Assembly: GCA_028702415.1 (NCBI GenBank)
Contig: JAQVOT010000048.1
Span: forward strand, 1 to 8,165
DNA from: Eubacteriales bacterium
GTDB lineage: Bacteria > Bacillota > Clostridia > Peptostreptococcales > Anaerovoracaceae
Direction: 5' to 3'
DNA: 8,165 nt
Shown here: piece after piece, positions 6,080 to 8,165 of the stretch
Layout of the letters: the number at the start of each line of letters is the position of its first letter
Position numbering within the stretch: the first letter of the stretch is position 1
Made by a program: the position numbers and the translations under genes
The notes under the pieces: model-generated
Told to the model about the DNA's origin: nothing
Databases searched by the model: none
What the model saw: the letters and a program-made list of their open reading frames with translations, nothing else

Positions 6080-7528
6080 ATGACAACAGCAGTAGATAAA
6101 TTTGAGAAATTTAACAGGTTCGGCAGCGTGCTGGGACTGGAGAGAGTGAAGGAACTATGCAGAAGGCTTGGAGACCCACAGCTTGGAACTGAAGATAAGC
6201 CTATGGGTTTCATCCACGTGGCCGGCACCAACGGCAAGGGATCTACCAGCAAGTTTCTGGAGAAGGGGCTTGAGGCTTGTGGATACAAGGTTGGCCTTTA
6301 TACCTCTCCGTATATTGAAAAATTCAACGAGAGAATCCAGTACGGCGGTAAGATGATTACCGATGAAGAACTGGAGATTTACGGAGACCAGGCTCTCGCA
6401 AAAGCAGCCGAAATGGTTGCAGATGGTCTGGACAGTCCTACGGAATTTGAAGTGGTTATGGCCACAGCATTTCTGTATTTCAAGGCCAAAGAACCTGACA
6501 TAGTGGTTCTGGAATGCGGCATGGGAGGTATTGGAGATGCCACCAATGTGATCAGACAGCCAATGGCAAGCGTCTTCACAAGTGTGGGATTTGATCACAC
6601 ACAGGTGCTGGGCAACACCCTGGCAGAGATCGCAGGGGACAAAGCCGGGATAATCAAGAGAGGCTGCCCGGTTATCTCAAACGTGACAGATCATGACGCA
6701 GCAGCAGTAATTGCCAGACGGGCCTATGAATTGGATTCAAGATTATATGATGTATCAAAGATAAAGACATCTGTGGATTGGGTGTCCCCGGAGGGGCAAC
6801 AGACAAGCTTCAAACTCTGGCAGACAGATTACAGCGAAATAAAAACGAAAATGATCGGGCGCCACCAGGCGGAAAATCTCAAGACCGCAGTGGCGACAAT
6901 CGAAGTGCTTCGCAGGTCGGGGCAGATCAGTATTGAGCGCAGTGCTCTCTATGCTGGCCTGAAGGAGGCAATGCAGCCATGCCGCTTCGAAGTAATGAGT
7001 TTTCGGACACGTCCCCACAACTCATTTTCACCCTATGTGGTGCTGGATGGAGCCCACAATGATGCAGGAGCGGAAGCCCTTGCACAGACCATGGCGGATG
7101 TGTTCCCGGACAAGAATGTTCTTATTGTAGCGGGAATGGTTGAAAAGAAAGAAACTGACAAGGTGCTGGGACATTTCGCAAAAATCGGGAGCGATTTTAT
7201 CGCCACTCAGCCGGATTATGAAGAAAGAGCAATGGCAGCGGAGACCTTCGCTGAACATATCAGAAAGGTTGGGGCAGATACCGGTAGCCGGATGAATGTG
7301 CTGAAAGTATGCGGCAACCCAGGGGATGCCGTGAAAGCGGCAACAGCCCTCTGTCAGAAGCATCATGAAAATGATTCGGGAAAGAGACCATATGATGTGA
7401 TTCTCTTCACCGGGTCGCTGTATCTGGTGGGGGCAGTCAGAAGCCTTCTGCTGGAAAAGACGAATTATGATTTTGACCGTACGCTGAAGTATGGAAACAA
7501 TACGCCGGCGGGAGCAGGCGCCAGATAA
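6080..7528 (+). CDS. folC: Folylpolyglutamate synthase / dihydrofolate synthase
   Basis: ATP-dependent Mur-ligase-fold enzyme that adds glutamate to folates (and, in bifunctional forms, to dihydropteroate) in the cytoplasm. Visible motifs: FNRFGSVLGLERV near the N terminus, P-loop GTNGKGS (49-55), ECGMGGIGDATNVI (from 145), TSVGFDHTQVLGNTLAEIAGDKAGIIK, GRHQAENLKTA, DGAHN (323-327) and the C-terminal FTGSLYLVGAVRSLL. Start ATG 6080 has GGAAG at 6068-6072, 7 nt upstream. At 482 residues it exceeds the usual 420-440. The extra length includes an in-frame 33-bp repeat coding residues about 305-316 (VMSFRTRPHNSF), just before PYVVLDGAHN, and a tail after GSLYLVG. Two normally conserved positions differ: PCRFE (C301) in place of PGRFE, and GGIGDATN where GGRxDATN is common. 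The reading frame is intact, but activity should not be assumed. It follows valS by 42 bp. Confidence 0.95.
   Translation: MTTAVDKFEKFNRFGSVLGLERVKELCRRLGDPQLGTEDKPMGFIHVAGTNGKGSTSKFLEKGLEACGYKVGLYTSPYIEKFNERIQYGGKMITDEELEIYGDQALAKAAEMVADGLDSPTEFEVVMATAFLYFKAKEPDIVVLECGMGGIGDATNVIRQPMASVFTSVGFDHTQVLGNTLAEIAGDKAGIIKRGCPVISNVTDHDAAAVIARRAYELDSRLYDVSKIKTSVDWVSPEGQQTSFKLWQTDYSEIKTKMIGRHQAENLKTAVATIEVLRRSGQISIERSALYAGLKEAMQPCRFEVMSFRTRPHNSFSPYVVLDGAHNDAGAEALAQTMADVFPDKNVLIVAGMVEKKETDKVLGHFAKIGSDFIATQPDYEERAMAAETFAEHIRKVGADTGSRMNVLKVCGNPGDAVKAATALCQKHHENDSGKRPYDVILFTGSLYLVGAVRSLLLEKTNYDFDRTLKYGNNTPAGAGAR
6994..7026 (-). repeat. 33-bp REP/MITE-like element, copy B, in frame inside folC
   Basis: The + strand reads AATGAGTTTT (6994-7003), then CGGACACGTCCCC, then ACAACTCATT (7017-7026). 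Its reverse complement differs from copy A (6032-6064) at only two positions, both T in copy A and G in copy B. Including two more flanking A bases, the match is 33 of 35. Length 33 preserves the folC frame, adding 11 codons that have no counterpart that I recall in FolC between PGRFEV and the DGAHN strand. Confidence 0.9.
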
Positions 7529-7533
7529 GGGGA

Positions 7534-7588
7534 GGCACCAAGGTGGTACCGAGTAAGTACCAGGGAAGTACCAAGGAGGCACGATATG
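7534..7588 (+). repeat. 11-bp tandem repeat filling the folC-lipid kinase gap
   Basis: Five successive 11-bp units begin at 7534, 7545, 7556, 7567 and 7578. Each begins RGYAC (GGCACC, GGTACC, AGTACC, AGTACC, GGCACG), and the first four units end in a purine-rich AAGGT/GAGTA/AGGGA/AAGGA stretch. The period is exact throughout, and a weaker sixth unit may precede at 7523-7533 over the folC stop. The array ends at the ATG of the next gene. Confidence 0.85.
7573..7579 (+). promoter_or_regulatory. Shine-Dalgarno site of the lipid kinase gene, formed by repeat units
   Basis: AAGGAGG lies 6 nt upstream of ATG 7586, a near-ideal ribosome binding site. It spans the junction of the fourth and fifth 11-bp units, and upstream units carry weaker SD-like cores (AAGG at 7540-7543, AGGGA at 7562-7566). 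It fixes the start of the downstream gene at 7586. Confidence 0.85.
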
Positions 7589-8165
7589 ACTAAACGAGCC
7601 AAAGGAAAAGTTCTGCTTTATTATAATCCTTATTCAGGAAATGGCATGTTCAAGAAAAGCCTGGACCACATCATCGAGAGATGCCAGTTTAACGGCTATC
7701 AGGTTATGGTGGTAAGAGTAAACCAAGGCAAACAGATAGAGAAAGTATTTAGTGAAATAGACGAGAGCGAATACAGCAGAATAATTGCATGCGGCGGAGA
7801 CGGAACTTTGAACATCTGCGTTAACAAGATGATTAAATATGACATCCATCTGCCAATGGCAATACTGCCGGCAGGAACCGCTAATGATTTCGCATATTAT
7901 TACGAGTTGCCCTCGGAGATCGATAAGGCTCTGGACATAGCTCTGGGATGCAAAACCACAAAAGCTGATGTTGGAACAGTAAATGGCAAATGCTTTATCA
8001 ATGTGGCAGCTATGGGAACCATGGTTGATGTGAGCCAGAAGACGGATCCCACGCTTAAAAATGCTATAGGTTCACTTGCCTATTATCTGAAGGCAGCCAC
8101 AGAGCTGAATCAGGTTCATCCTATAAAAGTCAAGCTTACAACAAGCACAGAGATTTATGAAGAGG
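7586..8165 (+). CDS. Diacylglycerol kinase-family lipid kinase (DagK/YegS/BmrU type), 3'-truncated by window edge
   Basis: ATP-dependent lipid kinase of the DAGK catalytic-domain family. Members phosphorylate diacylglycerol or related lipids at the cytoplasmic membrane face, and Gram-positive DgkB returns diacylglycerol from lipoteichoic acid synthesis to phosphatidate. The window shows 193 codons of a family usually about 300 residues; the frame stays open to the last base. Motifs: NPYSGNG (residues 14-20), the nucleotide-binding signature CGGDGTLN (GGDGT 70-74), LPAGTANDFA (GTAND 97-101) and FINVAAMG near residue 140. Start ATG 7586 follows AAGGAGG by 6 nt. It sits 57 bp after folC with no terminator between, so it is likely in the same transcript. 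Which lipid it uses cannot be told from this part. Confidence 0.93.
   Translation, partial: MTKRAKGKVLLYYNPYSGNGMFKKSLDHIIERCQFNGYQVMVVRVNQGKQIEKVFSEIDESEYSRIIACGGDGTLNICVNKMIKYDIHLPMAILPAGTANDFAYYYELPSEIDKALDIALGCKTTKADVGTVNGKCFINVAAMGTMVDVSQKTDPTLKNAIGSLAYYLKAATELNQVHPIKVKLTTSTEIYEE

Noticed and set aside
7538..7553. CAAGGTGGTACCGAG resembles the T-box core AGGGTGGNACCGCG.
   Set aside because: No leader, Stem I, antiterminator or terminator surrounds it, the next gene is a lipid kinase rather than an amino-acid gene, and the 11-bp tandem repeat explains the sequence.
7028..7582. 184-codon open frame on the - strand.
   Set aside because: It lies antisense to folC and the repeat array, has no ribosome binding site or recognisable motif, and folC is clearly the coding strand.

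Overview
The window looks like a chromosomal segment from a low-to-moderate GC Gram-positive anaerobe, most likely of the Clostridia (Eubacteriales). The reasons are strong purine-rich Shine-Dalgarno sites, a LarC-type nickel protein with a His-rich loop, an exported subtilisin-like protease with Clostridia-style C-terminal beta-sandwich repeats, and a clostridial-type valyl-tRNA synthetase with two Cys4 zinc sites. I cannot name the genus from sequence alone. All five genes lie on the + strand, and nothing on the - strand is convincing.

Layout. (1) 1-2052: the 3' part of an exported S8 (subtilisin) protease. Its N terminus is upstream of the window, and it has two Ig-like repeats and an Fn3-like tail. 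(2) 2053-2374: a 322-bp intergenic region with a probable Rho-independent terminator for the protease (2112-2152). It also holds an extended -10 promoter (2334-2342) with a perfect 9-bp-arm palindrome directly upstream (2307-2334), a candidate operator for the next gene. (3) 2375-3196: a LarC-type nickel-insertion protein with a 12-His tandem-repeat loop. Only the N-terminal domain is present. (4) 3305-6037 valS, 6080-7528 folC and 7586 to the window end, a DagK/YegS-type lipid kinase. The gaps of 42 and 57 bp without a terminator suggest a valS-folC-lipid kinase operon. LarC lies 108 bp upstream of valS and may be read into it.

The genes do not form one pathway. They are housekeeping genes (tRNA charging, folate polyglutamylation, phospholipid recycling) next to a nickel-cofactor gene and a surface or secreted protease. 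I see no phage, CRISPR, defence or toxin system.

The most interesting structure is at the repeat level. A 33-bp palindromic element occurs twice in opposite orientation with 31/33 identity. One copy (6032-6064) contains the valS stop codon and ends just before the folC ribosome binding site. The other (6994-7026) lies in frame inside folC, next to its DGAHN motif, and appears to add about 11 residues. It resembles a REP/MITE-like miniature repeat that has been domesticated as coding sequence. Separately, the whole folC-lipid kinase gap is an 11-bp tandem repeat (about 5 units), and the last junction supplies the Shine-Dalgarno sequence of the lipid kinase.
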